From contig NZ_CP017141.1 of assembly GCF_001721645.1 (NCBI RefSeq), positions 6,138,001 to 6,202,000 on the forward strand: 64,000 bases of DNA, in the 5' to 3' direction. The DNA comes from Pedobacter steynii. GTDB lineage: Bacteria > Bacteroidota > Bacteroidia > Sphingobacteriales > Sphingobacteriaceae. Positions 55,213-63,533 of this stretch are shown one piece after another; the first letter of the stretch is position 1, and each line of letters begins with the position of its first letter. The notes under the pieces are model-generated. The model made no database searches. It saw only the letters and a list, made by a program, of their open reading frames with translations, and had not been told where the DNA came from. Made by a program: the position numbers and the translations under genes.

Positions 55213-55668
55213 ATGATAGCAGCCGAACAGTATCCAAAGGTTTATTTATATAGAAGAATAGTACAGGCCAAACTATTCATCGACAATAACTATGCGGATA
55301 AAATAAACCTGAACAACATTTCAGACGAGGCTTATTTTTCCAAGTTCCATTTTATCCGCCTATTCAAATCTATATATGGAAAATCGCCGCATCAATATTT
55401 AAAATATGTCAGAATAGAAAAGGCAAAAGAGCTGTTGAAGAATAAGGTGTCAGTTTCTGAGGTCTGTTTTTTAGTAGGCTTTGACAGCATTTCCTCATTT
55501 AGCGGACTTTTTTCAAAAGTAGTTGGCGAATCACCTTCCCTTTACCTGGCGAATCATCAGGAAACAAAAAAGAGAATCAGTCAGGAACCACTTGCCTTTG
55601 TACCTGGTTGTTATGCCTATCAACATGGTTGGCTCGAGAATAGCAATTTTGAAGAAGTCGACGAATAA
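55213..55668 (+). CDS. Short AraC-family regulator (DNA-binding domain only)
   Basis: About 151 aa from the ATG at 55213. HTH_18 with INLNNISDEAYFSKFHFIRLFKSIYGKSPHQYLK, then VSVSEVCFLVGFDSISSFSGLFSKVVGESPSLY. The frame is open to 55069, but that extension (YIYINILFFAFQ) looks like non-coding DNA. It lacks a ligand-binding part. 48 bp downstream a VOC gene starts, then a DUF1569 gene, so it probably controls these. Confidence 0.85.
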   Translation: MIAAEQYPKVYLYRRIVQAKLFIDNNYADKINLNNISDEAYFSKFHFIRLFKSIYGKSPHQYLKYVRIEKAKELLKNKVSVSEVCFLVGFDSISSFSGLFSKVVGESPSLYLANHQETKKRISQEPLAFVPGCYAYQHGWLENSNFEEVDE

Positions 55669-55715
55669 ATTATTGCAGAGATTTAGGTTATGTTTAATAC
55701 TAAATCAAAAAAGCA

Positions 55716-56150
55716 ATGATTACAAAAATGTCGATTACTAATATTCATGTCATAGACCAGGATAGTGCCTATGATTTCTATGTAAACAAATTGGGGTTTA
55801 AGGTTGTAGATGATATCCCTATGGGGCCAGATACCCGTTGGCTCACGGTCTCCCCTCCTGAACAACCTGATTTACAATTGGTATTGTTTCCAGTTAAAGT
55901 GAGTAAAATGTTTCCGAAAGAAGTAGCAGAAAATTTAATAGACCTCATCAAAAAAGGAATATTTGGTTGTGGTGTCTTAACCTGCAATGATATTTTCGCT
56001 ACTTATGAGGAACTAAAATCCAAAGGGGTGGAATTCATCAAAGCACCGACAAAAGAATTCTACGGAACAGAGGCACTGTTCAAAGATGACTCAGGAAACT
56101 ATTTTTCTTTACAACCTATAAACAACTTTGGCAATGAAAACGATATTTGA
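55716..56150 (+). CDS. VOC superfamily (glyoxalase-like) protein
   Basis: 144 aa. VOC unit: ITNIHVIDQDSAYDFYVNKLGFKVVDD, RWLTVSPPEQPDLQLVLF, and DIFATYEELKSKGVEFIKAP ending FKDDSGNYFSLQP. This pattern of a single-domain VOC enzyme or fosfomycin/bleomycin-type binder does not allow the substrate to be named. It overlaps the next gene by 17 bp. Confidence 0.85.
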   Translation: MITKMSITNIHVIDQDSAYDFYVNKLGFKVVDDIPMGPDTRWLTVSPPEQPDLQLVLFPVKVSKMFPKEVAENLIDLIKKGIFGCGVLTCNDIFATYEELKSKGVEFIKAPTKEFYGTEALFKDDSGNYFSLQPINNFGNENDI

Positions 56151-56586
56151 TCCTGCAACCAGGCAGGAATTAATAGAAAGAATAGATGCGTTAAATGAGA
56201 ACAACAGTGCTTTATGGGGGAAAATGAATGTTTTTCAGATGGCCAAACATTGTACAATTTGGGATGAATGGGTTTTGGGCAAGAATAACCATACCTATAA
56301 ACAAGAGTTTCTTGGTAAAATATTTGGCAAAATGGCTTTGAAAAGCAACACTAAGAATGATAAACCTCTCGGTAAAGGTATGCCTGCGGGAAAAGGTTTT
56401 ACGGTGAAAGAGAAAGAAGGCGATTTGAAAACCCAGAAAACAATCTGGACAAAATCGGTAGCTGACTATGAAGATTTTTCAAATGAAGGGTTTGTCCACG
56501 ACTTTTTCGGCAAGATGACAAAAGAACAAATCGGGATATTTGCTTATAAACACGCAGACCATCATTTAAGACAATTTGGAGTGTAG
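56134..56586 (+). CDS. DUF1569 (DinB-superfamily) protein
   Basis: 150 aa from ATG 56134 (MKTIFDPATRQELIERID). NVFQMAKHCTIWDEW and a C-terminal YKHADHHLRQFG supply three His positions, as in the metal-binding four-helix bundle of DinB. This matches DUF1569. No enzyme activity is established; some DinB proteins are bacillithiol transferases. It shares an operon with the VOC gene. Confidence 0.8.
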   Translation: MKTIFDPATRQELIERIDALNENNSALWGKMNVFQMAKHCTIWDEWVLGKNNHTYKQEFLGKIFGKMALKSNTKNDKPLGKGMPAGKGFTVKEKEGDLKTQKTIWTKSVADYEDFSNEGFVHDFFGKMTKEQIGIFAYKHADHHLRQFGV

Positions 56587-56651
56587 AAGTTTTATTTATT
56601 GATAAATATTTATCCATATTTTACGGTTCAATATTAAATCATAAATAAGCA

Positions 56652-56858
56652 ATGCCTATTATCGTAAACTTAGATGTCATGATGGCAAAACGAAAAATGT
56701 CATTAAATGAGCTTTCAGATAAAGTAGGCTTAACCCTTACAAACTTATCTATTCTCAAAACCGGAAAGGCGAAGGCGATTCGGTTTAGTACACTGGAATC
56801 TATTTGTAACGTACTGGGTTGTCAGCCAGCAGATCTGTTGGAGTATACCGAAAAATGA
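56652..56858 (+). CDS. Small XRE-type regulator (YozG-like)
   Basis: 68 aa consisting of one HTH_26/Cro domain: IVNLDVMMAKRKMSLNELSDKVGLTLTNLSILKTGKAKAIRF, split here by the reader at KVG, and ESICNVLGCQPADLLEY. These short free-standing proteins usually sit next to membrane or secreted partners. The stop (TGA 56856-56858) is 5 bp before the start of the next gene. Confidence 0.9.
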   Translation: MPIIVNLDVMMAKRKMSLNELSDKVGLTLTNLSILKTGKAKAIRFSTLESICNVLGCQPADLLEYTEK

Positions 56859-56863
56859 TCAAT

Positions 56864-57616
56864 ATGAAATATAAATATCTTTTCATTTTCCTCCTGAGTA
56901 TCAATTGCACTAGCATTTACGCTCAAAAAAAGGTAAACAATCAAAAGATTAGTTCAGATTACAGGGAAGTTATACTTGGAACTACAGAGGAATACCAAAA
57001 ATTGCCCCATCTGAAACTTAAATCAGCCTCAGCAGAAGATTTTGATCAATTGCCTGAAACCAATTTCTGGACCATGCCAAAGGTAGAAAAAGCAAATCAT
57101 CACTTTTATATACAAACGTCAAAGGGAAAGCAGAAATTTAAAATATATAGCAATGAGGGAAATCAGAAAGGCTGGAATGGTTATGAGCTTTTAGGCTATT
57201 CGCATTTGCTAAGTCTCTATGCTATTTCCAGTAACAGCTCCAGTGAGGGCATTGGATTTGGAGAGCTGTTCTTACTTGACCCTAAAAATAGTTTTAAGTA
57301 TCATATCTCCTCTTTCGGCGACTGGTATGTTTCTTTACCAGTTCCCTCTACTCAGCATAAAAACTTTGCTTATTACCATAACACCCAGTATCAGCATAAA
57401 AATTCAGACATCGGTATTTTAAAATTTAATGCGAAAGCTGCAGCCGGTAAGGCATTCAAACCTGTAGCAAGCCTGCATTCAGACGAGTTCGCGGTTGAAG
57501 AAATGAGATGGGCTGACGATAATATCCTTTATATAAAGGGATTTGAAGAGATCTATAATTGCGATAAATGGATAAAAAAGTACAAGTATTATCGGGCTGC
57601 ATTGTCTGACCTATAA
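56864..57616 (+). CDS. Unknown secreted protein
   Basis: About 250 aa. MKYKYLFIFLLSINCTSIYAQ is a signal peptide starting at 56864, 5 bp after the XRE stop (an ATG at 56855 overlaps the stop and is also possible). The mature part is of beta character with YELLGYSHLLSLYAIS, FGELFLLDPKNSFKYHISSFGDWYVSLPVPS and MRWADDNILYIKG. No family recognised. Coupling to the small XRE gene suggests autoregulated expression. Confidence 0.6.
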   Translation: MKYKYLFIFLLSINCTSIYAQKKVNNQKISSDYREVILGTTEEYQKLPHLKLKSASAEDFDQLPETNFWTMPKVEKANHHFYIQTSKGKQKFKIYSNEGNQKGWNGYELLGYSHLLSLYAISSNSSSEGIGFGELFLLDPKNSFKYHISSFGDWYVSLPVPSTQHKNFAYYHNTQYQHKNSDIGILKFNAKAAAGKAFKPVASLHSDEFAVEEMRWADDNILYIKGFEEIYNCDKWIKKYKYYRAALSDL

Positions 57617-57701
57617 GATCATTTCATGTTCCCGATATGTGAATGAATGCTTACGCATTTTTTTAAATTAGAATAATCAACAACTGAAAATAAAGGGTGA
57701 T

Positions 57702-58169
57702 ATGAATTTGACAGCACAGATCGCAAAACATTTCAGAGAGGTTCATTTCGGAGGGAATTGGACCTGCTCCAATCTCAGAGATAACCTGGCAGATATCACC
57801 TGGCAGCAAGCCACGATATCCGTTCATTCCTTCAATACCATTGCTGCTTTGGTTTATCACGTTAACTATTATGTCAGTGCAGTTTTGAAGGTATTGCAAG
57901 GCGAAGTACTTGAGGCCAAGGATGAATATAGCTTTGACCATCCTCCCATTCGTTCGAAAGAAGATTGGGAAGCTTTAATCAACAAAGCACTGACTGATGC
58001 AGAAAACTTCGCTACATTAATTGAACAGTTACCGGAGCGTAAACTGTGGGAAACCTTTCAGGATGAGAAATATGGAATCTATTATAGAAATATCCACGGA
58101 ATAATTGAACATACCCATTACCATTTGGGGCAGATTGCCCTGATCAAAAAAATGATCAATACAGGATAA
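57702..58169 (+). CDS. DinB-family protein
   Basis: 155 aa four-helix bundle protein. IAKHFREVHFGGNW, FNTIAALVYHVNYYVSAV and IIEHTHYHLGQIALIKKMI supply the His residues of the DinB metal site (about His51 and the HTHYH stretch). Members include thiol transferases and proteins of unknown activity induced by DNA damage in Bacillus. It stands alone, ending before a terminator. Confidence 0.85.
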   Translation: MNLTAQIAKHFREVHFGGNWTCSNLRDNLADITWQQATISVHSFNTIAALVYHVNYYVSAVLKVLQGEVLEAKDEYSFDHPPIRSKEDWEALINKALTDAENFATLIEQLPERKLWETFQDEKYGIYYRNIHGIIEHTHYHLGQIALIKKMINTG

Positions 58170-58192
58170 AAAGTACCGTAGACGAGATGATG

Positions 58193-58222
58193 AAAACACT
58201 CCCACGAGTAATGGGAGTGTTT
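58193..58222. terminator. Bidirectional terminator
   Basis: AAACACTCCCA pairs with TGGGAGTGTTT across a 7-base loop, between convergent genes. Confidence 0.82.
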
Positions 58223-58231
58223 AAAAGATTT

Positions 58232-59476
58232 TTAATTAAACGCAGAAAATGCTGTGCTGAAATCCCCGATAAGGTCATCGATATCTTCAATACCAACTGA
58301 CAACCGGATCATCGAATCAGGTATTCCCATCTCATCGCGCTTTTCTTTACCCAATTCAAAGAAGATGGTCTGCGCAACCGGAATAGCCAGTGTACGTGTA
58401 TCCCCAAGGTTACTGGATTTTATCACCAACTTAAGTTCATTCAGAAATTTCAGACAATCTATTCCATCTACCAGTGTAAAGCTCATTAAGCCACCGTAAC
58501 GGTGAAACAGGCTTGTAGCGAGTTCATGTTGTGGATGGTTTTTCAATCCTGGATAATAAACCTTGCTGATCATAGGGTGTTGGTCAAGGAAACCGGCCAA
58601 TACCAAGGCATTACTACAGGCACGTTCCAATCTCAGCGCGATGGTTTCCGACCCAACAGAAATACTATGAGCTGCTTCCGGAGAAAGTGTACCACCTCCG
58701 TCTCTCAAACCTCTTTTTCTGATTTGAGTGATGCCCTGCATTTCCGGACGAATTTGTTCTCTTATAATTGGTGCAATATTAGGGAATCCCAGCCAGTTAA
58801 ATAAGCCAGTATCAGTTACACTTCCACCTAAGGCGTTGCCATGACCACCGATATATTTAGTTAAGGAATTGATCACCAGACTTGCTTTTACCACAACCGG
58901 ACGAAATAAATAAGGAGAAGTCATGGTATTATCCACCATATATATCAGTTTCTTTTCTTCGCAGAAATCACCTATTGCTTCCAGATCTGACACCTGAGTG
59001 GCGGGGTTTGCAATGGTTTCCACAAAAACCATTTTCGTATTTTCACGATAAGCATTTTTGATCTGCTCTGCATCAGTTGAATCTACAAAAGAAATCTCAA
59101 GTCCCATATCTATGTACGTCTGCATCACGCTTCTGGTATTTCCAAAAAGGTAAGAACTGGCGATGATATGATCAGAAGACTTCATTAAAGCGAGTATCGT
59201 AGAAGAAATAGCAGCCATACCCGTTGAAAAAGAAACCGTAGCGATTCCTTGTTCCATCTGCGTTACTTTGTTTTCAAGCGCAGTGGTAGTTGGATTTCCC
59301 TGACGAGAGTAAGCATATCCTTTAGTTTTATTCTGAAAAACATCTACCAGGCCCTGTACATCATCGTAGCCCCAGGTTACGGCATTGTGAACTGGCTGGT
59401 GTATGGCTCCGAATTCGGGCTTCAAAAGACGGTCTGAATGAAGAATGGTTGTTGTAAATCCTTTTTTATTAGTCAT
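58232..59476 (-). CDS. PLP-dependent trans-sulfuration (Cys/Met metabolism) enzyme
   Basis: 414 aa. Features of the Cys_Met_Meta_PP family: GYAYSRQGNPTT, SFSTGMAAISS, MVDNTMTSPYLF and the PLP Lys207 in NSLTKYIGGHGN. Related enzymes are O-acetylhomoserine sulfhydrylase, cystathionine gamma-synthase and methionine gamma-lyase. The sequence does not tell which. It shares a terminator with the DinB gene. No methionine-pathway genes or SAM riboswitch are next to it. Confidence 0.9.
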   Translation of the reverse strand: MTNKKGFTTTILHSDRLLKPEFGAIHQPVHNAVTWGYDDVQGLVDVFQNKTKGYAYSRQGNPTTTALENKVTQMEQGIATVSFSTGMAAISSTILALMKSSDHIIASSYLFGNTRSVMQTYIDMGLEISFVDSTDAEQIKNAYRENTKMVFVETIANPATQVSDLEAIGDFCEEKKLIYMVDNTMTSPYLFRPVVVKASLVINSLTKYIGGHGNALGGSVTDTGLFNWLGFPNIAPIIREQIRPEMQGITQIRKRGLRDGGGTLSPEAAHSISVGSETIALRLERACSNALVLAGFLDQHPMISKVYYPGLKNHPQHELATSLFHRYGGLMSFTLVDGIDCLKFLNELKLVIKSSNLGDTRTLAIPVAQTIFFELGKEKRDEMGIPDSMIRLSVGIEDIDDLIGDFSTAFSAFN

Positions 59477-59535
59477 TTCAATAGATTAAAGAGGCGAACT
59501 TCTGCATTTTATTTTAAAAAAAAGACGATTTACGT

Positions 59536-60021
59536 TTATTTAGCTTCCTTTTTTTGCTGATTGATATGTGCACGTCTTTCTTCAAAATTCTGCTGCTCAA
59601 CCGGAAGGAGAACCTGGCTGAACAATTGAATCAGTTCTTCGGAATGTTCCACTGGTTTTTGGCGGGCAATATCAAAATGATTGAACCTGGTCCAGCATAA
59701 GGCTTTGAGCCTGGTTTGCTGTTCATCATACATCCGCATTTCAACGACCAAAGCTCTGGAATCAAAGGAAATAAGCTGTGTTTCGATCCTTATACTTTCC
59801 ATCGCCGCAGCAGGGCGCAGATATCCGATCTGATGAGAAGAGATCACCCAGCCCAGTTTCTGAGTATCCATCAAACCAAATACATCAAGTCCATAATCCT
59901 CAAGCAATTGATCTTCTCTCGCATTGATGAAGTAATCCAGGTACTTTGCGTTGTTCAGGTGATTAAAAGGATCACAATCCTGAAACCTTACCTTTCTGGT
60001 GTTAGCTAATATTTTTTTCAT
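59536..60021 (-). CDS. Acyl-CoA thioesterase (4HBT hotdog fold)
   Basis: 161 aa. The hotdog signature is VRFQDCDPFNHLNNAKYLDYF, in which Asp (DCDPFNH) is the family's catalytic position. LGWVISSHQIGYLRPA and RALVVEMRMYD follow. Length and motif fit YbgC/FadM-type thioesterases. It is followed in the same direction upstream by the TetR gene, and a TetR operator lies 14 bp before its ATG, so it is probably regulated by that repressor. Confidence 0.87.
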   Translation of the reverse strand: MKKILANTRKVRFQDCDPFNHLNNAKYLDYFINAREDQLLEDYGLDVFGLMDTQKLGWVISSHQIGYLRPAAAMESIRIETQLISFDSRALVVEMRMYDEQQTRLKALCWTRFNHFDIARQKPVEHSEELIQLFSQVLLPVEQQNFEERRAHINQQKKEAK

Positions 60022-60034
60022 GTTTCGTATTTTA

Positions 60035-60050
60035 CATACCGTTCGGTATG
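60035..60050. promoter_or_regulatory. TetR operator upstream of the thioesterase gene
   Basis: CATACCGTTCGGTATG is a 16-bp palindrome with an imperfect centre, 14 bp upstream of the thioesterase start. The same ATACCGnnCGGTAT motif is found before the tetR gene at 60697-60710. Confidence 0.8.
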
Positions 60051-60067
60051 CTTAGGTATAAAAAATT

Positions 60068-60685
60068 TTAATGGTTCATTTTTTCTTTCAAAAGCTTCGC
60101 GATCAGATCCATAATATTCGCCACATACGAAGGATCTCTATGAGTAACAGACATGAACACGCTACCCTCTATCATTGAGTAGATGTTCTTTCCAAATGCA
60201 ACAGCATCAGTATCCTTTTTGATTTCTCCCTGATCTATTCCCAGCTCAATTAATTCAATAAGACCGCCTTCCAATTTCAGAATGATCTTTTTTACGGCCT
60301 CGAACAATTCAGGGTTATTGTTATTTGCATCTGTGGCCATATTCAGGATTGGGCAGCCTCCCTCTTCAACGATCAAACCATAATACTCCCGGTAGAAAGC
60401 AATCAATACTTCCAATTTTTCGACAGCACTATCCTGAGCCATCATTTTCTCTGCAAGTGGATTTATTACCTTTTTGACATTTAGCCTGAAGGCCTGAATC
60501 GCAAGATCCTGTTTATTCCTGAAATGAAAATAGAGCGCACCTTTAGTCAGTCCGGTTGCCTGGGTAAGGTCGCTCAATGCAGTCCCTGAATATCCCTTTT
60601 TATTGAATATCGGGGCCACTTTTTCGAGTATAAGGGAATGGGTCAATGTAGAATCTCTTTGCACTGCTTTTGTTATTTGAGCCAA
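60068..60685 (-). CDS. TetR/AcrR-family repressor
   Basis: 205 aa. The N-terminal HTH (about 18-64) reads ILEKVAPIFNKKGYSGTALSDLTQATGLTKGALYFHFRNKQDLA, shortened here in meaning to a TetR_N domain. The C-terminal ligand domain is of the TetR_C_6-like type (EYYGLIVEEGGCPILNMATDANN). It has matching operators in front of itself (60697-60710) and the downstream thioesterase gene (60035-60050), which implies autorepression and control of that gene. The ligand may be an acyl-CoA-type compound; this is a guess. Confidence 0.92.
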   Translation of the reverse strand: MAQITKAVQRDSTLTHSLILEKVAPIFNKKGYSGTALSDLTQATGLTKGALYFHFRNKQDLAIQAFRLNVKKVINPLAEKMMAQDSAVEKLEVLIAFYREYYGLIVEEGGCPILNMATDANNNNPELFEAVKKIILKLEGGLIELIELGIDQGEIKKDTDAVAFGKNIYSMIEGSVFMSVTHRDPSYVANIMDLIAKLLKEKMNH

Positions 60686-60696
60686 AGATAATAAAA

Positions 60697-60710
60697 ATAC
60701 CGATCGGTAT
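60697..60710. promoter_or_regulatory. TetR operator upstream of the tetR gene
   Basis: ATACCGATCGGTAT, a perfect 14-bp palindrome, 12 bp before the TetR start. The same half-site as at 60035-60050. Confidence 0.82.
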
Positions 60711-60725
60711 GTTGTTTTTAATGCA

Positions 60726-62318
60726 CTAACTTATTATGATTGCCTGATCAACACCGATCTGTTTCAAAAAATATTCGTCATGAGAGACTACGATTAAAGT
60801 CCCCTTATACTCATTAACCGCTGCAGTTAAAATTTCTATGTTCTGAATGTCCAGGTTATTTGTTGGTTCATCCAAAATAATCAGATCCGGAGCCTGATTT
60901 CCAATTGTTAAAGAACATAGCATCAACCGCATTCTCTCTCCCCCACTCAGCGCCCGACAAGGCTTATCCCAGTCTTCTTTTGTAAACAAAAACCGGTTTA
61001 GGCGGATCTTTATTTCATGTTCCTGCAAAGCGCCAGAATTAAATTGCTGCGCCTGTTCATAAACTTTTAGGGAAGGATCAATTAAGGAATAGTCCTGATC
61101 CACATAAATGCTCTTAACACCAGAATATCGCTCTATTTTTCCGGCTTTTGGCTGAACCTGTCCTAAAATCATTTTGATCAATGTGGTTTTTCCCGAGCCA
61201 TTTCGTCCTTTAATCGCCATCCGCTCGGCACTCTTAATTTGAAAAGTCAGTCCATGTTTCCATAAACACATTGTACCATAGCCAAAATTAATTTCATTTG
61301 CCTCTACCAACGTTTTCCCTTTATGGAGGGCTGATTGGTCAAAATCCATTTTCATTTTATCGATATCTGGTAGGTTTTGCCTCAGCTGACCGAGCTCCTT
61401 TGAGATTGCAGCCGTCTTTTCCGTATGAACATCCTTTATCCTTGAGGTACTTTTCTCTGCATTGTTTCTAAGCGTGTTCATGAAAATGGTGGGCACACCT
61501 GCTTTTTCCTGTTTTTTCTTTCCGCGCGCATCTAACTTTTGCTGTCTTTCCAAAGATTCCTTCTCTACCTCTTTTGCTTTGCGAAAGGCCTTTTCTTTGC
61601 TTTTTAGTGCCTGGTTCAAGGTTTCGTCTTCTAGTTTTTTCTGCTCTGCATAGAAATCATAATTGCCACCATAAATGGTAATACCATGTTTTCCAAGTTC
61701 AAAAACAACATTTAACAAGTTTAATAAAGTCCTATCGTGGCTTACGATCACGAATGTTTTTCTGCTCGACACAATATCATCATAAAGCAGCTTTCTGCTC
61801 CAGGCATCTAAATGATTACTAGGTTCATCCAGAAGAACAATTTCCGGCCGGTGGATACGGATTCCGGCAAGGAAAACCCTGGTTTTTTGTCCGCCGCTCA
61901 GGTTCTCCATTTTCTGATCCAGTTCCAGTCCTTCTAATTTCCAATGCGCAAAGGCTTCCTGACAACGCTCCTCAATTGCCCAATCGTCATCAAGCAACGC
62001 CATGTTTTCATCAGTTACCTGACCATTTAGAATTTCTCTTAGTGCTTTTAGCTTCTCCCCGATCTGCAAGGCCTGGGCAATGGTATAATCATTAAACTGA
62101 CCAAAAATCTGAGGCACATAATAGGGTTTCGATTCGGTTTTCACCAATCCTTTTGATATTGGTAAATTTCCTGCCATAATGTTCAGAAGGCTGGATTTTC
62201 CAACACCGTTATTGCCTATTAAGGCTATTTTATCGTGTTTGTTGATGACAAGGTTTAAGTCAGCAAACAATAAATCTCTGTTGGGATGTATATAGGTAAT
62301 ATCTTGAAGAATAATCAT
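60726..62318 (-). CDS. ABC-F family ATPase
   Basis: 530 aa with two ABC domains and no membrane parts. Walker A GNNGVGKSS and GRNGSGKTT; signatures NLSGGQKTR and LSGGERMR; Walker B VLLDEPSNHLD and IILDEPTNNLD. The linker (about 230-320) between domains is long and basic/charged (KSKEKAFRKAKEVEKESLERQQ), as in ribosome-acting ABC-F proteins. These are translation factors that relieve stalling or protect against antibiotics. Resistance cannot be deduced without tests. It is followed by the TetR gene, on the same strand, after 40 bp. Confidence 0.92.
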   Translation of the reverse strand: MIILQDITYIHPNRDLLFADLNLVINKHDKIALIGNNGVGKSSLLNIMAGNLPISKGLVKTESKPYYVPQIFGQFNDYTIAQALQIGEKLKALREILNGQVTDENMALLDDDWAIEERCQEAFAHWKLEGLELDQKMENLSGGQKTRVFLAGIRIHRPEIVLLDEPSNHLDAWSRKLLYDDIVSSRKTFVIVSHDRTLLNLLNVVFELGKHGITIYGGNYDFYAEQKKLEDETLNQALKSKEKAFRKAKEVEKESLERQQKLDARGKKKQEKAGVPTIFMNTLRNNAEKSTSRIKDVHTEKTAAISKELGQLRQNLPDIDKMKMDFDQSALHKGKTLVEANEINFGYGTMCLWKHGLTFQIKSAERMAIKGRNGSGKTTLIKMILGQVQPKAGKIERYSGVKSIYVDQDYSLIDPSLKVYEQAQQFNSGALQEHEIKIRLNRFLFTKEDWDKPCRALSGGERMRLMLCSLTIGNQAPDLIILDEPTNNLDIQNIEILTAAVNEYKGTLIVVSHDEYFLKQIGVDQAIIIS

Positions 62319-62468
62319 AATTCCTTTCTTTTTTGAGGTAAATAACTACGGAGACCAATGATTTGGTCGTCCATTATTTTCAGGAAAGAAATTAGATTCT
62401 ACATGTGGTATTGATGTTCTTTGTTGCGTTGCAAAGATAAAATTTAAAAATGAAAACTATATATTTAA

Positions 62469-63071
62469 TTATTTTGTTGCTGAGATCATCAATATAATGA
62501 GGGGAATAAATATGACCGCAGCTATAATCAAGGGCTTCCATATTGGTTTGGCCCGATGTTTAACATCTTCCTCAATGTATCTTCCCCAGAAGAGCTCGTA
62601 CATTAGCAAAACGCCAATACCATTTACGATATAGACATAGGCTTTTCCTGGAGCGATATAATCGAGTGCTAATGACGTTAATAACGTAAATCCTAAACCA
62701 AATAAAATTACCGGTCATCCCTGCTTTCCAGCGTCCTTGCAATTTGCAGCCAGCATAAACGACCCAAAGAAAGCGGAAAACAATATCGAAAAAACATAAA
62801 TAGCTGTTTTGGAATAATACTCCGGAGCATCAACATCTGTCACTACCTCCCTTTTCCAAAGTGGTACACTCTTTTCGTGTTTTTTTGCCTTATGAGCATT
62901 GATCTGACTTTCCAGATGGTCAGCAAAACCTTCTGGAAAGCTTACCTTTCTATTTTGTAATTCAGCAAATGCCAGGCGCACCGCTTCTTCCGTATGCTTT
63001 TCTACGTTTTTAACATAGAAAATTAGCTCCTGATCGGTTTTGGCAGTGAGGATTTTTTTAAGAGTGCTCAT
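62469..63071 (-). pseudogene. Membrane protein gene with an in-frame TGA
   Basis: From the ATG at 63071 (MSTLKKILTAKTDQEL) 118 codons run to TGA at 62715-62717, just after the first membrane helix (AIYVFSILFSAFFGSFML) and GKQG. The same frame then continues for 81 more codons to TAA at 62469-62471: PVILFGLGFTLLTSLALDY, VYIVNGIGVLLMYELFWG and KPIWKPLIIAAVIFIPLIILM, three further membrane segments. An intact gene would give about 200 aa with a TGG (Trp) where TGA is now, one base different. TGA is used as a normal stop elsewhere in the window, so recoding is unlikely. Function unknown. Confidence 0.75.
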
Positions 63072-63084
63072 TTTTTGATTTCCA

Positions 63085-63456
63085 CTAAATGTGTTGATCA
63101 AACAGAATCGTGTTTCCATCCGGATCAGTTACCATAAAACTTGCCGGCCCGGAAGAACTTTCATCAGCCTCTCCCATAATGCTAACCCCTTTATCTTTCA
63201 GCTGTTTCTGGATAGTCCTGACATCATCAAATGATGGAAGATTTGCTGCATTTTCATCCCATCCCGGATTGAAGGTCAGTATATTATTTTCAAACATTCC
63301 CTGAAACAGGCCAACCAAAGCATTTCCATTTTTCATAATGAGGTAATTCTGCTCCAGTGATCCTGCAAACACCCTAAAGCCAAGATTTTCGTAGAATGAT
63401 TTCGAAGCGTTAATGTCTTTAACACTCAGACTGATTGAAAATGCGCCTAGTTTCAT
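63085..63456 (-). CDS. VOC superfamily (glyoxalase-like) protein
   Basis: 123 aa. VOC pattern: FSISLSVKDINASKSFYENLGFRVFAG, YLIMKNGNALVGLFQGM and a final PASFMVTDPDGNTILFDQH. The terminal Glu is replaced by Phe-Asp. Substrate unknown. It starts 14 bp before the start of the interrupted membrane protein gene on the same strand, so both may be co-transcribed. Confidence 0.85.
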   Translation of the reverse strand: MKLGAFSISLSVKDINASKSFYENLGFRVFAGSLEQNYLIMKNGNALVGLFQGMFENNILTFNPGWDENAANLPSFDDVRTIQKQLKDKGVSIMGEADESSSGPASFMVTDPDGNTILFDQHI

Positions 63457-63533
63457 ATTCTCTATATTTTGTTATCCTAAATAACGACTAATATTCGTTA
63501 AATGGAAATCATCAATTGACCAATTCTCAATTG

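Noticed and set aside
58232..59535. SAM riboswitch before the trans-sulfuration gene
   Set aside because: Only about 60 bp separate it from the next gene and no conserved riboswitch core could be seen.
62715..62717. TGA read as an amino acid (alternative code or selenocysteine)
   Set aside because: TGA ends other clear genes in the window, such as the XRE gene at 56858, and no SECIS-like element or selenoprotein family is seen.
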